Positions 1 to 7,693 of a stretch of DNA of 42,454 nt are shown piece after piece. The stretch is from Pseudomonadota bacterium (GTDB lineage Bacteria > Bdellovibrionota_C > UBA2361 > OMII01). Where the stretch lies: NCBI GenBank assembly GCA_900299035.1, contig OMIG01000178.1, positions 1-42,454 on the forward strand, given 5' to 3'. Numbering within the stretch: the first letter of the stretch is position 1; the number at the start of each line of letters is the position of its first letter. Made by a program: the position numbers and the translations under genes. The notes beneath the pieces are model-generated. The model did not search any database, was not told the origin of the DNA, and was given only the letters and a program-made list of their open reading frames with translations.

Positions 1-179
1 AGCCGGGAGTCGAGGCCGAGGCGTCCGAGAGCCGGAGCGAAGAGGTGCGAGCACGAGAACCCATCATCGAGCAGGGCAGAGAGCTGCACCGACGATGACT
101 CAAGCTCAAACGCCGGTCGGGCGGCGTAGAAAGCGTCTAGGTAGCGGTCGTAGAAGGAGTGGATCTGAAAGAATTTCAT
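1..179 (-). CDS. CgeB-like glycosyltransferase, N-terminal fragment
   Basis: The reverse strand is open from an ATG at 179 to the window edge (59 codons), so the gene runs off the left end. It begins MKFFQIHSFYDRYLDAFY. This start, with a short beta strand then a pattern of spaced tyrosines and phenylalanines, is what I know from CgeB/DUF3880-type family-1 glycosyltransferases, which build surface glycans. GGAGG lies about 14 bases before the ATG and GAGG about 4 bases before it. The gene diverges from the membrane protein at 306. Codon use matches its neighbours. The catalytic part is outside the window, so the family call rests on the N-terminus alone. Confidence 0.6.
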   Translation of the reverse strand, partial: MKFFQIHSFYDRYLDAFYAARPAFELESSSVQLSALLDDGFSCSHLFAPALGRLGLDSR

Positions 180-305
180 CCGGCCTCGCCGAACCTCCAA
201 GAGTCAGTATCTTCAGAGGGTTAAGATGCGCGACGGGAGCCCCCGGAAGCCGTTAAGATCTGTCGCGAGAACAGCCTGTTAGGGGGGCATGCGCTGTCAC
301 GGGTA

Positions 306-2021
306 GTGTCCTTTGTGGTATCAGGCTTTCGGATGATTACGCGTGCTGCGATTACAACCTGGCTGCTTCACGCACTCTTTGCAGCGCTGCTCCTGCTGCT
401 TGCGGTGCGAACGTTGCGAAGCCCGCTGTCAGAGTTTGGAGACGGCAGAGAGTACGTTCTGCAGACGCAGTCCATCGTCTTCGACCAGACCCTAGCGGTA
501 CACCCCGAGCGTAGAGCGCAGTACTTCAACGAGACGAACCCGTTTGGCGTGACCCTCAAGCCAGATGGCGTCGAAGTGCCCGACCAGGAAGCGCAAGGAG
601 AGGAGCGCCAGTTCGGCGGAAAGTTTGGCTCTCTCTACTTATCCCGAGACGGCAGCTTCCGGTACATCCACTCGTGGGTGTACTCGCTCGCGGCTGCGCC
701 TGCATATGCGCTGCTGCACATGCTCACGCCAGCGCCCGGCGAGTACCTCGCCTTTCGAGTCCTGAACATCGCTGCGCTCTTCTTTCCGCTGCTGCTTATG
801 TGGAGGCTCAGGCCCTCAGCGGCGACGCTGCTATTCGTCGCGGTTCTGTTTGCCTCTCCTATAACGCCACACCTTCAGTTTGCCCATCCGGAGGTGTTCT
901 GCCTCGGGTGCGTGCTCGCCAGCTTTGTCGGCATACAGATCAGGTGGGCGCGGCCTCTCTCGCCGCTGCTGCTCGGCATCGGCGCAGCTCAGAACGTTCC
1001 GATTGCGCTCTTTTTCCCTCTCCATATGTGGCTCATGTGGCGAGAAGAGAACATCCTTCGAGGGGGCATGTCGCTACGGGCTGCCGCTCGGGCGTTTGCG
1101 CCCTACGGAGTAGCAGCCATTTTTCCAGCCGCAGCGCTGGCCTACAACCTGAACCACTTTGGCACCCTCAACCTGATCGCGCAGCTTGGGCAGGCTGATT
1201 TTGCGTACCTCTCCTTGCGTAAGATGGCTAGCGTGTTCGTAAGCCCGATGATCGGCTGCCTGTGGTACATGCCTGCGAGCTGGCTTGCCCTGGTGGTGGC
1301 GCTGGCAGCGCGCCAGTATCGCATCGCTTTCTTCTTCTCGCTCTCGGTGCTGGCCGTGGCGACCTTGAGCTCAACAACGGCCAACATCAACTCAGCGCAG
1401 CTCTCTGCCTGCCGCTACGCAGTGTGGTACCTCGGGCCGCTGTACCTGCTGCCATTCCTGCTGCCGGCTGGGCTGCCATCTTCCACTCGCCGCAGGGAGG
1501 CTATTGCCTGGCTGGCCGGACTATCGCTCGTCACGCTCGTTTGGGCGCAGCTTGGAACGTGGCGCTTCCTGCTTGGAGAGAGCTACCGGTTCTTCTCATC
1601 GCAGCGTGCTGTGCCTGAAGTCGCTGCGCTGTACCGCTTCTCGCACTTCCACGACGACGTAGAGCCCCTTGTCGAGAACGTGACTGGCCGGGAGATCCCG
1701 GTGGCGCACCGCTTTCGGGGGATCTACGTGTGGAACCTCGGGGAAGGGGAGTCGCTGTGGGTCGTGAGCCAGCGCGCTATGGCCACAGACAGCTCTCTTG
1801 AGGTGCGGTCCGAGGCAGACCTGGCGGGCAGCGAGTCGTTAAACCGATCCTTCTCAGTATCACGGACTGAAGACAGTAACCTCTACCGCCTTACGATAAG
1901 GCCGGACGCTCAATTTGCCCGCCATCCGTACCTAGGCGGCTACCTAATGCTGTGGGTCAACTCGCAAGTTCTGGGAGCGCGTTCCGAGGCGCCCGTGGCC
2001 ATAAAGTCGCAGCTGAACTGA
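306..2021 (+). CDS. Multi-pass membrane protein, possible GT-C glycosyltransferase
   Basis: A 571-residue protein with an N-terminal membrane segment (about residues 14-36), then a soluble loop containing GDGREY, then roughly eight to ten hydrophobic segments to about residue 430, and a C-terminal soluble domain of about 130 residues. An acidic residue pair in the first extracytoplasmic loop, followed by many membrane spans and a C-terminal periplasmic domain, is the plan of GT-C glycosyltransferases that use lipid-linked sugars. I cannot match it to a named family. The GTG at 306 gives the longest frame; an ATG at 333 (MITRAAI) is an equally good start, and neither has a clear Shine-Dalgarno. 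It diverges from a glycosyltransferase gene, which supports a role in surface glycans. A weak stem followed by five T lies just after the stop. Confidence 0.7.
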   Translation: MSFVVSGFRMITRAAITTWLLHALFAALLLLLAVRTLRSPLSEFGDGREYVLQTQSIVFDQTLAVHPERRAQYFNETNPFGVTLKPDGVEVPDQEAQGEERQFGGKFGSLYLSRDGSFRYIHSWVYSLAAAPAYALLHMLTPAPGEYLAFRVLNIAALFFPLLLMWRLRPSAATLLFVAVLFASPITPHLQFAHPEVFCLGCVLASFVGIQIRWARPLSPLLLGIGAAQNVPIALFFPLHMWLMWREENILRGGMSLRAAARAFAPYGVAAIFPAAALAYNLNHFGTLNLIAQLGQADFAYLSLRKMASVFVSPMIGCLWYMPASWLALVVALAARQYRIAFFFSLSVLAVATLSSTTANINSAQLSACRYAVWYLGPLYLLPFLLPAGLPSSTRRREAIAWLAGLSLVTLVWAQLGTWRFLLGESYRFFSSQRAVPEVAALYRFSHFHDDVEPLVENVTGREIPVAHRFRGIYVWNLGEGESLWVVSQRAMATDSSLEVRSEADLAGSESLNRSFSVSRTEDSNLYRLTIRPDAQFARHPYLGGYLMLWVNSQVLGARSEAPVAIKSQLN

Positions 2022-2041
2022 CGGGATCCGGTTTTTAGGCT

Positions 2042-2070
2042 TTGAGGGCTAACGCCGATACTTCTATACT
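2042..2070 (+). promoter_or_regulatory. Sigma-70-type promoter for the gene at 2151
   Basis: TTGAGG (2042-2047) and TATACT (2065-2070) are separated by 17 bases. The predicted transcript start is near 2077, giving a leader of about 75 bases before the ATG at 2151. Confidence 0.5.
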
Positions 2071-2150
2071 TGAGTTACAGAAGCCTCGGTCGGGCTCTAG
2101 CCGAGTGACCGTGTGCTGATTCCTGCAGCGATGCCGAAATAAAGCTACCT

Positions 2151-2711
2151 ATGGAAGAGACTACAATCCGCACCAGCTTTCACCGAGGGAGACATATCGT
2201 AGCGCTGGCTTTACTCTGTTTCGTCGCGCTCGCAATCGCATTGGTGGATGTAAGGGTGCTGGGGGCTTTTCTGTTAAGCCCACTCCCTGGGCTCGCGCAT
2301 GGCCTCACGGTTGCAGTTGCCACCGAGGGGTGCACGCTCGCGAGGAAAGCTGTTTTCGTGGTGGTGGCCGGGATAACCTCACTCGGCGCAGCCCTCGTCG
2401 GTGTTCTTGGCGCCGCGATGGACGACGACTCTATCCTTCTCATTTTTTTCCCCGCTAGCGTTGCAGGCTGCTTCGCCTATCAAGGCCTCATATACCTCAT
2501 GCTGCGCTTGCCCATTTCGAGCCGAACGATTGTGTACGGCCTTGCTTTCACCTCACTGTGGCTTCTTGCCCTCGTGATCGATCCATCGAGCGGAGACCTG
2601 GTCTGGTTCGTAGAGCCCTTCGTGTGGTGGATAGGGTTCTCTGCGAGTCTTATTCTGACCTTGCCGACGCCCCGGCCAGGACTTCTACTCAGTGAGGACC
2701 GGCTCACCTAG
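2151..2711 (+). CDS. Small integral membrane protein, unknown function
   Basis: A 186-residue protein with about five hydrophobic segments (roughly residues 15-35, 40-62, 68-88, 95-118 and 125-170) and short charged loops. I recognise no family. A good -35/-10 pair lies upstream at 2042-2070, so it is probably transcribed alone. No strong Shine-Dalgarno precedes the ATG. The last 27 bases overlap the end of the convergent gene at 2685, so both proteins use the same DNA for their C-termini. Confidence 0.65.
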   Translation: MEETTIRTSFHRGRHIVALALLCFVALAIALVDVRVLGAFLLSPLPGLAHGLTVAVATEGCTLARKAVFVVVAGITSLGAALVGVLGAAMDDDSILLIFFPASVAGCFAYQGLIYLMLRLPISSRTIVYGLAFTSLWLLALVIDPSSGDLVWFVEPFVWWIGFSASLILTLPTPRPGLLLSEDRLT

Positions 2712-3443
2712 AGCGTTCGACCACTCCTTCTGCACGGCGCAGCCGTCAATTCGGCCCCAGAGCTGCGATAGCGGATAGCCGAGGCTAATCGGGATGTCAC
2801 CGACCTCTCCGAAGCGCTTGTTGTACCACCCGAGCTTTCCGGCGTTTACGTCGGGGTCTGTCACGGCTTCAGTCCACTCGTGGCTTGCGGCGATAGTGAT
2901 GTTGTCAACCGAGTTGGAGGTAAACTGCACTCCGTTGCCCTTGTCGGTGTAGGCAATCGCTGCGTAGTACACCTTCTTGCCTGTCTTTTCGTCGCGGTAG
3001 CTGCCGTGGTACCCGCCCATGCCGTCGCGCGAGTCCGCGTATCCGTCAGTCAGGGCAACCTTCGGAGGCAGGAACACAGTGTAGACGGTCTCTCCATCTG
3101 GCGCTGTCACGCCCGACTGCCTGATGGCGGTGGCAACCATCGTCCGGATGTCTCGTTCGGTCACAGCCAGGCGCGGATTGCCCAGGGGGATTCGGGCTGA
3201 GCCCTTAAAGGTTCCGGGCGACACACCGTACTCCTCCCAGACCGAGGCGTGCGGTCCGGAGGGCACCGATGATGAACAGCGATCGATCTTGGCCTGTTGG
3301 GTAGCGCCTTGGCGCGTCGACCAGAAGTCACCCGCGTAGAGCGAGACGAATTTTGGGTTCTCCAGGATCTTGCCGCCGTAGTAGCGCAGGAGAGGGGATG
3401 TGGATGATGCTGCGGCTTGATTGGTGACTGCTTGCGTGGTCAT
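2685..3443 (-). CDS. Exordium-like (Phi-1-related) putative metallopeptidase
   Basis: I chose the ATG at 3443 because GGAG lies five bases upstream; a longer frame to 3539 has no comparable signal. The 252-residue product has YYGG near residue 19, VYTVFLPP, GYHGSY, and then SHEWTEAVTDP (H188, E189, E192), followed by GWYNKRFGEVGDIP. This order is what I know from bacterial Exordium/phosphate-induced-protein-like secreted proteins, where the motif is usually HELxEAxTDP and is thought to bind metal. This protein has Trp where Leu is usual. It also lacks an obvious signal peptide: the N-terminus is a polar Ala/Thr/Ser stretch. Substrate unknown. It diverges from the gene at 3685. Confidence 0.6.
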   Translation of the reverse strand: MTTQAVTNQAAASSTSPLLRYYGGKILENPKFVSLYAGDFWSTRQGATQQAKIDRCSSSVPSGPHASVWEEYGVSPGTFKGSARIPLGNPRLAVTERDIRTMVATAIRQSGVTAPDGETVYTVFLPPKVALTDGYADSRDGMGGYHGSYRDEKTGKKVYYAAIAYTDKGNGVQFTSNSVDNITIAASHEWTEAVTDPDVNAGKLGWYNKRFGEVGDIPISLGYPLSQLWGRIDGCAVQKEWSNALGEPVLTE

Positions 3444-3598
3444 ACGTACTCCATGAAGTGGGCCTTCTAACGGCCGTTTTTCTCTCTGTTCGGCGCTCTG
3501 TCCGGAAAAGTTGCTGCGGAGGGCTTCGGGCTTTCGCACGGTAAGTAGCTAGTGTTCTGGGCAGATCGAGACAAAGCCGCATACGCCGGGCGAGTCGC

Positions 3599-3627
3599 TT
3601 GACTGTTCCAGCGCTACTTGCGATACC
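3599..3627 (+). promoter_or_regulatory. Possible promoter for the gene at 3685
   Basis: TTGACT (3599-3604) and GATACC (3622-3627) are 17 bases apart. The -35 is good and the -10 is weak. The site lies in the 241-base divergent gap between the genes starting at 3443 and 3685. Confidence 0.3.
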
Positions 3628-3684
3628 CCCAGCCGGGTAGATGTTCGGAAGCTTCAGGTTTTCACCGGAAAGGAAAGGTTTACT

Positions 3685-4131
3685 ATGTTTGCTGCCCTTG
3701 TGTTGTTTGCGTTCGCCCAGCCTCCTGCCGTGCTGCCGCCTCCTGCCGTGCTGCCGCCTGAGGTGAATTGCTGCCGTCTCTTGGTTGATGTCGAGTTCCT
3801 GTTAGAGCTCGACCTCTCCGCTCGTTCCACGCAGGCGCTCGCGCTTGACCCGAAAGCGCCTGAGTACAGTGGCGCCCTCGTCCAGCGCTTGGCGAAGGCT
3901 AAGTCCGATGCGGGCTCTCTGCAGCGGGCAGCTTCTCAGCTGCTCGAATCGCAGAAAAAGGCTCTCAAAGCCGAGTTCTCAAAGATTCCAGAGCGTGCGT
4001 ACCGCGAGCACTTTCTCGACAAGGTGCACGCTGTCATGTCAAACGGCGAGGAGCACTTCAAGGCCTTGAAGCCGCTCTACGACGACTTGGCGAAGAGCAT
4101 TCAGCCTGCTGCCGCTGCTGAAGCGAAGTAG
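3685..4131 (+). CDS. Small putative exported helical protein with a PPAVLP repeat
   Basis: A 148-residue protein after a purine-rich Shine-Dalgarno (AAAGGAAAGG). It starts with a short hydrophobic stretch (MFAALVLFAFAQ) that lacks the usual positive charge but could still be a signal peptide. Next comes PPAVLP twice, encoded by a perfect 18-base tandem repeat (3721-3738 and 3739-3756). The rest is predicted helix rich in Ala, Lys and Glu (residues about 45-148), ending in PAAAAEAK. Two adjacent cysteines follow the proline stretch (NCCRLL). The layout suggests a periplasmic helical protein. I recognise no family. It is probably a single-gene unit. Confidence 0.6.
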   Translation: MFAALVLFAFAQPPAVLPPPAVLPPEVNCCRLLVDVEFLLELDLSARSTQALALDPKAPEYSGALVQRLAKAKSDAGSLQRAASQLLESQKKALKAEFSKIPERAYREHFLDKVHAVMSNGEEHFKALKPLYDDLAKSIQPAAAAEAK

Positions 4132-4452
4132 GAGCGCCACGGAGGAAAGCGATGCTCTGATGTACTTGGGGCGTTTTTTGCAAAGGTTCATTCCGAGCAT
4201 CGCCCCACCTATCCGATATCGCCCGGCTGAATTCCCTCAACAACAACGCCCACACGCCAGCGGTTCCTTGAGCCTTCCGGCAACCTGTCGGAAATTGGCG
4301 GTATCAGGCTCAACATGAGTGCTTTTCTTGCTTAAGCCCTAGTTGCGGGGGATAGTCTTGCGGCAGGGCGTTTCCTAGAGTTTCTGCACAATAGGCAGAG
4401 AAGTTTGGGGGTTACGGACAACCCCAGCAGCGCCAGTCATTACGGAGCATGC
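4132..4452. other. Intergenic stretch, 321 bases
   Basis: No convincing gene on either strand. It holds an 8-bp inverted repeat, CGATGCTC (4150-4157) with GAGCATCG (4195-4202), enclosing a run of six T at 4174-4179, and a short imperfect hairpin around TTCCG...CGGAA near 4277-4295. No clear promoter for the gene at 4453. Confidence 0.5.
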
Positions 4453-5118
4453 ATGTTCGGCGGAGCAAAACCGGAGCAGGATTTGGGCAACGCGGCCTTG
4501 CCCGCGGCTCCGCGCGCGCTTTCCCCTGAGGCGCTGATTGAGGGCCTCTGGCTCGCCCTCGGGAAAAGCAGCCCCGACTCACGAAGAGACTTTATCGTTC
4601 GCCACGGATTGGAGGGTCACGATGTCAGAGGCCTGAATCAGCCGTACCCATCGGAAGTGCTGGCACAGAAGGGCTACATCCACTCCTTGCCGATTGAGAT
4701 GGCAACGAAGTTCAAGTGGCTCGAATGGGAGCCTGTGTTTATGGACGAGGCGAGAACATTGCTGCTGCTGCCAGCTCAGGTAGAGGGCGGAGAAGATACG
4801 TTCGGCGGGGGAGAGGTTACCTGCCGAGACCGGCTCATTCTGCTGCAGCGCGATGAGCAGCGAGGGGTCTTCGTTGAGACTGCCTCGCTCCTGACGTACC
4901 CCGTTGGCAGCCAGATGATCTTCAACAGCGAGTCTTTTGAGAAGGTGGACGAGTCAACGGTTCGGATGACTTTCCGTTACAGCGGGCAACGCTGGACTGA
5001 TGGTGGGCAGCAGGGCATCACCCGAACCTACCGCATCGCGCCTCACAGGATCTCCCATGCCTCTATCGGCCTGATGAGGGAAGAGCTAGAAGCAGCCCAG
5101 GGTCCGCGGACTTCCTGA
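4453..5118 (+). CDS. Conserved-looking hypothetical protein
   Basis: I prefer the ATG at 4453 (MFGGAKPEQD) because GGAG lies five bases upstream; the frame can be extended to a TTG at 4405 with no support. The 221-residue product has no signal peptide or membrane segment. It has a helical N-terminal part (ALSPEALIEGLWLALGKSSPDSRRDF) and a C-terminal half rich in alternating hydrophobic residues, likely a beta sheet (LILLQRD, VFVETASLL, STVRMTFRYSG). The shape suggests a lipocalin-like or START-like barrel, but that is a guess. Its last 56 bases overlap the convergent gene at 5063. Confidence 0.6.
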   Translation: MFGGAKPEQDLGNAALPAAPRALSPEALIEGLWLALGKSSPDSRRDFIVRHGLEGHDVRGLNQPYPSEVLAQKGYIHSLPIEMATKFKWLEWEPVFMDEARTLLLLPAQVEGGEDTFGGGEVTCRDRLILLQRDEQRGVFVETASLLTYPVGSQMIFNSESFEKVDESTVRMTFRYSGQRWTDGGQQGITRTYRIAPHRISHASIGLMREELEAAQGPRTS

Positions 5119-7600
5119 GGTCCGTCAAAGACGTAAACTCCTTCTTCCTGTCGCGGTAGCTGCGTATGGCGTAGAGCTGCCCGTCTGTAACGCCGAACTT
5201 CTCTTGCACTGCGAGCTTCTCAATGAGCGATTCGGGCTGGAGTTCGCCTCGCAGCAGCGCCGCGTACGTTTCGACCTTCCGGCGCAGCGTGGCTGAGTCC
5301 TCGAAGAGCCCCTCGACCCTGAAGTGAGACACTCCAAGCTCGCGGAGCTGTGGCACCAGCTTGGCTGCGGACTGCGGAACTCCGTTGAACATCGTGTTTC
5401 GGCACTCGGCATCAGCCTTGAGCGGATGCAGGGCGCCTTGCCTGTCGCGCAGCTCAACGCGGTGCTTCTCGCACGGACGTCCACAGTCGCGGTAGCTAGA
5501 GCCGCTGCTCAAGAAAGCCGCAAAGACGCAGTGCTCCATGTGGAAGGCCGGGATGTAGTGGTGCACGGTGACTTCAAGCTGCTCTGGCCTCGTGGAGCGC
5601 GCCAGGTCAAGGAGCTGCTCTGCGTTCAGGTCGTAGCTTGGGCAGAGCCGCGCGAGGCCCTTCTCAAAAAGCCAGGACGCGGTGAGGGTGTTGCTGGCGT
5701 TTAAGCTGAAGTCCCCGACTAGCCGCAGCCCCTTGTCTCGCAGCCAGTGGAGCGCGCCCAGGTTTCGAACGAGCACCTCGTCTGGCTTGATGCGCTCGAT
5801 CACCTTCAGGTGTGACAGCTCCCCGGGCTTAAGGATGCGGGTCGTGGCGATGCCGACCTGGCAGCCCATCTCGCGCACACGCTCGGCAGCCGGACCGTAC
5901 TCTTTGCCGAATTCGAAATCGAGGTACACGCAGCTCACAGGGAGCCCCGCGAGGCCGTCGAGCTGAGAGATGTCGCGCACGAGAACTGAGAGGCTCGCCT
6001 GCGGCTGAGGCGCAGCATCGTTGCGAGGCGTTAGCTGCGCAGCATGCCAGCTCATGACCTCCTCGGGCGCACGCACGGCTATCGGGCTGCGCTGGCGGCG
6101 AAGCGCCGATAGCTGCTCGCACAGCTTGCGCCGAAGCTCCTTTAGCTCGCGGTTGTGGATGAAGCAGGGGGCTCCTAGCTGAGACGAGAGGGAGTCGAGC
6201 GAGTAGACTGTGCCGCTCAGGGCTCCAAGCTCGCTGGCTAGCGCTTCGTGAGAAAGCGGCGCCTTCTGCGCTGGCTCAAGAGCCGAAGATGTTTCGGCGC
6301 ATGCTCGGTTGCCCTGTGCGTCGCGGGCCTCTGCCCGCAGTGGGGTGCCGGGGGCGCCGGAGACCTCAATAGTTAGCGGAATGCGCTTGAGGCGGTGCTT
6401 GTCCTCGAAGGAGCTTCGCAGCTCTGAGTCAAGGTGAGGGGATGAGTTGAGAAAAGCCTGCATGCCCGGCGACACGTCCTTGATTGAAACCGAGCGGCCG
6501 AAGGTGATGCGCCAACAGCCGCGCTCCTGCTTCGCGGAGAAGACGCTCGCGCCGATGGTGATGCCGCGGGCAAAATCCCTCAGCACTACTCCGTCGCCGG
6601 CAGCGAGCTTCTCCGTGCTCTCGATCAAGATCTCGCCCCTTTCGACTGCACGGACGCGGCCGAGCGCCACGCCGTGGTGGCTGCTGATGGTTGGGTTGAC
6701 GAGCTTCTGGTGGTTTACGCCGTCGAGCCATCCGTTGAAGAACCCGCGAGAGTAGACCCGAGCCAGCTCCCCAGAGCGGGTGAGCGCCTGTTCGTCAGAG
6801 AGCAACCCGAGCGCCCGCTCCTTGTAGGCGCGGGTGGTGCTTGCCACGTACTCAGGAGACTTCAGGCGGCCTTCAATCTTGAACGACTCTATGCCTGCCT
6901 TCGTCAGGCGTGGGACGTCTGAGAGGCCGCACAGGTCCTGGGGCGAGACGAGAAACTGGCGCTCGCCCATCTGGCGGCTTTCGCCGTCAACGACTAAGTC
7001 GTAGCCCAGCCGGCACGACTGCGCACACTGGCCGCGGTTGGCAGAGCGCCCGCCGAGGCTCTCGGATGTTAAGCACTGCCCGGAGTACGAGACGCACAGG
7101 GCGCCATGCACGAACACTTCAAGCTCTTTGTCTGTGCCGGCCCGGATCTTCTCCATCTCGTGGATAGAGACCTCGCGCCCCAAAACGTAGCGCTTCATCC
7201 CAAGGTCGGCGGTGATGTCGATTGCTTCTGTGTTGGTGACCGTCATCTGGGTGGAGGCGTGCACCACCTGTTCGGGGGCCATGAAGCGAATGAGGCGCGC
7301 CAGCCCGACGTCTTGGACGATAAAGGCGTCTGGGCGCAGGGGCAGGACCTCGTGTAGCGCGTCGACCACATCTGCGATCTCACGCTCGAAGATAAGGATG
7401 TTGAAGGCCAGGAAGACCTTGACCCCGTACAGGTGCGCGTACTCGATCATTGCGCGCAGCTCGTCGGTCTCTAGAGTGGCAGCCCGCCCACGGGCATTGA
7501 AGCCCGGCATGCCGATGTACACGGCGTCGGCGCCGTTGTGCACGGCAGCGCGCAACATGTCCCAGTTGCCCACTGGCGATAAGATCTCCGGCTCGGTCAT
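5063..7600 (-). CDS. Peptidase U32 family protein, RlhA/UbiU-like
   Basis: The 845-residue protein begins MTEPEILSPVGNWDML, the standard U32 start, so I use the ATG at 7600 and not the TTG at 7630. It has the U32 barrel with EVFVHGALC (residues 161-169) and cysteines at 169, 176, 192, 196 and 224. In UbiU/UbiV and relatives such cysteines bind an iron-sulfur cluster. A U32 C-terminal/DUF3656-like middle part follows, then a long C-terminal half with another Cys-rich patch (EHCVFAAFL ... DCGRPCEKH). Characterised relatives modify RNA (RlhA, 23S rRNA hydroxylation; TrhP, tRNA) or ubiquinone, so an RNA-modifying oxygenase is more likely than a protease. No clear Shine-Dalgarno. Same strand as the glycogen synthase gene, 93 bases downstream of it. 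Confidence 0.88.
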   Translation of the reverse strand: MTEPEILSPVGNWDMLRAAVHNGADAVYIGMPGFNARGRAATLETDELRAMIEYAHLYGVKVFLAFNILIFEREIADVVDALHEVLPLRPDAFIVQDVGLARLIRFMAPEQVVHASTQMTVTNTEAIDITADLGMKRYVLGREVSIHEMEKIRAGTDKELEVFVHGALCVSYSGQCLTSESLGGRSANRGQCAQSCRLGYDLVVDGESRQMGERQFLVSPQDLCGLSDVPRLTKAGIESFKIEGRLKSPEYVASTTRAYKERALGLLSDEQALTRSGELARVYSRGFFNGWLDGVNHQKLVNPTISSHHGVALGRVRAVERGEILIESTEKLAAGDGVVLRDFARGITIGASVFSAKQERGCWRITFGRSVSIKDVSPGMQAFLNSSPHLDSELRSSFEDKHRLKRIPLTIEVSGAPGTPLRAEARDAQGNRACAETSSALEPAQKAPLSHEALASELGALSGTVYSLDSLSSQLGAPCFIHNRELKELRRKLCEQLSALRRQRSPIAVRAPEEVMSWHAAQLTPRNDAAPQPQASLSVLVRDISQLDGLAGLPVSCVYLDFEFGKEYGPAAERVREMGCQVGIATTRILKPGELSHLKVIERIKPDEVLVRNLGALHWLRDKGLRLVGDFSLNASNTLTASWLFEKGLARLCPSYDLNAEQLLDLARSTRPEQLEVTVHHYIPAFHMEHCVFAAFLSSGSSYRDCGRPCEKHRVELRDRQGALHPLKADAECRNTMFNGVPQSAAKLVPQLRELGVSHFRVEGLFEDSATLRRKVETYAALLRGELQPESLIEKLAVQEKFGVTDGQLYAIRSYRDRKKEFTSLTDLRKSADPGLLLALPSSGR

Positions 7601-7693
7601 TGGCGTATTCTGTATCGTTCGCCGGTGCAAAGCAAAGGCGCGGGGGAGGGCAATTTAGGCAGTCGTTTCGATGGGCTGCCCCTTTTTGCTTCG

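Noticed and set aside
222-259. Two TTAAGAT copies upstream of 306 as promoter elements
   Set aside because: Neither has a -35 at a workable distance, and seven-base repeats are expected by chance.
674-1198. 174-codon plus-strand frame inside the membrane protein gene at 306
   Set aside because: It is a shadow frame, rich in Arg, Ala, Ser and Cys, fully inside a better-supported coding sequence.
7640-7690. Terminator-like GGCAG...CTGCC stem with T5 on the plus strand
   Set aside because: No plus-strand gene ends there, and the stem is only five base pairs with a 13-base loop.
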